DNA of 64,000 bases from Desulfovibrio ferrophilus (GTDB lineage Bacteria; Desulfobacterota; Desulfovibrionia; Desulfovibrionales; Desulfovibrionaceae): assembly GCF_003966735.1 (NCBI RefSeq), contig NZ_AP017378.1, forward strand, positions 2,996,905 through 3,060,904, in the 5' to 3' direction. Position 1 is the first letter of the stretch; every line of letters begins with the position of its first letter. A program made the translations under genes and the position numbers. The notes below the pieces were generated by a model. The model worked only from the letters and a program-made list of their open reading frames with translations. It searched no databases and was not told the DNA's origin. This document shows, in pieces, positions 63,934-64,000 of this stretch.

Positions 63934-64000
63934 TTATTTAAGCTGTTTAGAAATTAAAGAACTTTTGGTGAGTATGGGAATCCAGACGATCCCTGAGATT
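63920..64000 (+). CDS. start of the next Zorya operon gene, cut by window end
   Basis: ATG 63920 overlaps zorB by 14 bases and 27 codons are open to the edge (begins MKFPDYLSCLEIKELL). Position says it is the effector or accessory gene of the Zorya system, for example the HNH nuclease ZorE of type II or ZorC of type I, but too little is visible to decide. Confidence 0.6.
   Translation, partial: MKFPDYLSCLEIKELLVSMGIQTIPEI

Noticed and set aside
1-64000. CRISPR arrays, rRNA genes, complete insertion sequences or prophage genes
   Set aside because: No regularly spaced direct repeats, rRNA sequence, transposase motifs or phage structural genes were seen.

Overview
The window looks like chromosome of a sulfate-reducing Desulfovibrio-like bacterium (Desulfovibrionales). 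This is inferred from gene content and style, not from a marker gene: GC-rich coding, a HdrD/TmcB-type iron-sulfur protein with its own sigma-54 activator, a long-form HisG next to HisI, a TreS-maltokinase fusion beside MalQ, and several radical SAM, GGDEF and PAS sensor proteins. No rRNA is present. tRNA genes are two tRNA-Leu(CAG) and one tRNA-Phe(GAA).

Layout. 1-6.6 kb: the end of a GAF/PAS/GGDEF-like protein, a LonB-like protease, an AT-rich foreign GIY-YIG-type gene next to a broken copy of a radical SAM gene end, and a heme-sensor diguanylate cyclase. 6.7-10.7 kb: radical SAM protein, HIT protein, IHF/HU protein, RlpA lipoprotein and an amidohydrolase. 10.7-17.2 kb: pyrB-pyrC-HD protein, then rlmN-hisI-hisG. 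17.7-19.1 kb: EF-hand protein and thiol peroxidase. 19.4-26.8 kb: an RND efflux operon, an NCS2-type permease with a kinase-like C-terminal domain, and a deleted second copy of the RND gene. 26.9-36.5 kb: PAS histidine kinase, periplasmic binding protein, MalQ, TreS-maltokinase and glutamine synthetase. 36.8-44.8 kb: PflA-like radical SAM protein and a three-gene envelope operon (beta-barrel, lipoprotein, 1386-residue exported protein). 45-51 kb: duplicated tRNA-Leu, ribF, ClC channel, cardiolipin synthase, patatin. 51-56.5 kb: Crp regulator, DUF190, DUF554, a CpxRA-like two-component pair, MsrA. 56.7-60.6 kb: tRNA-Phe, a small unknown gene, the HdrD-like gene and its sigma-54 activator. 60.8-64 kb: an AT-rich island with a C39-like lipoprotein and the start of a Zorya-type anti-phage operon (zorA, zorB and the start of a third gene).

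Most notable points. (1) The HdrD-like gene at 57747-59045 has an in-frame TGA exactly where the family has the Cys of its TECGH motif, followed at once by a SECIS-like hairpin, so it is probably a selenoprotein. It has a good sigma-54 promoter and clustered inverted repeats upstream. (2) At least nine copies of a nested-palindrome intergenic repeat are scattered through the 64 kb, mostly just after stop codons; one supplies the last codons and stop of the RND pump. (3) The envelope operon at 38.4-44.8 kb has no family I recognise, and its lipoprotein shares a domain with the C-terminal part of the giant protein. (4) A permease fused to a degenerate RsbW-like domain sits between repeat copies inside a broken RND duplication. 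(5) A Zorya system runs off the right edge.
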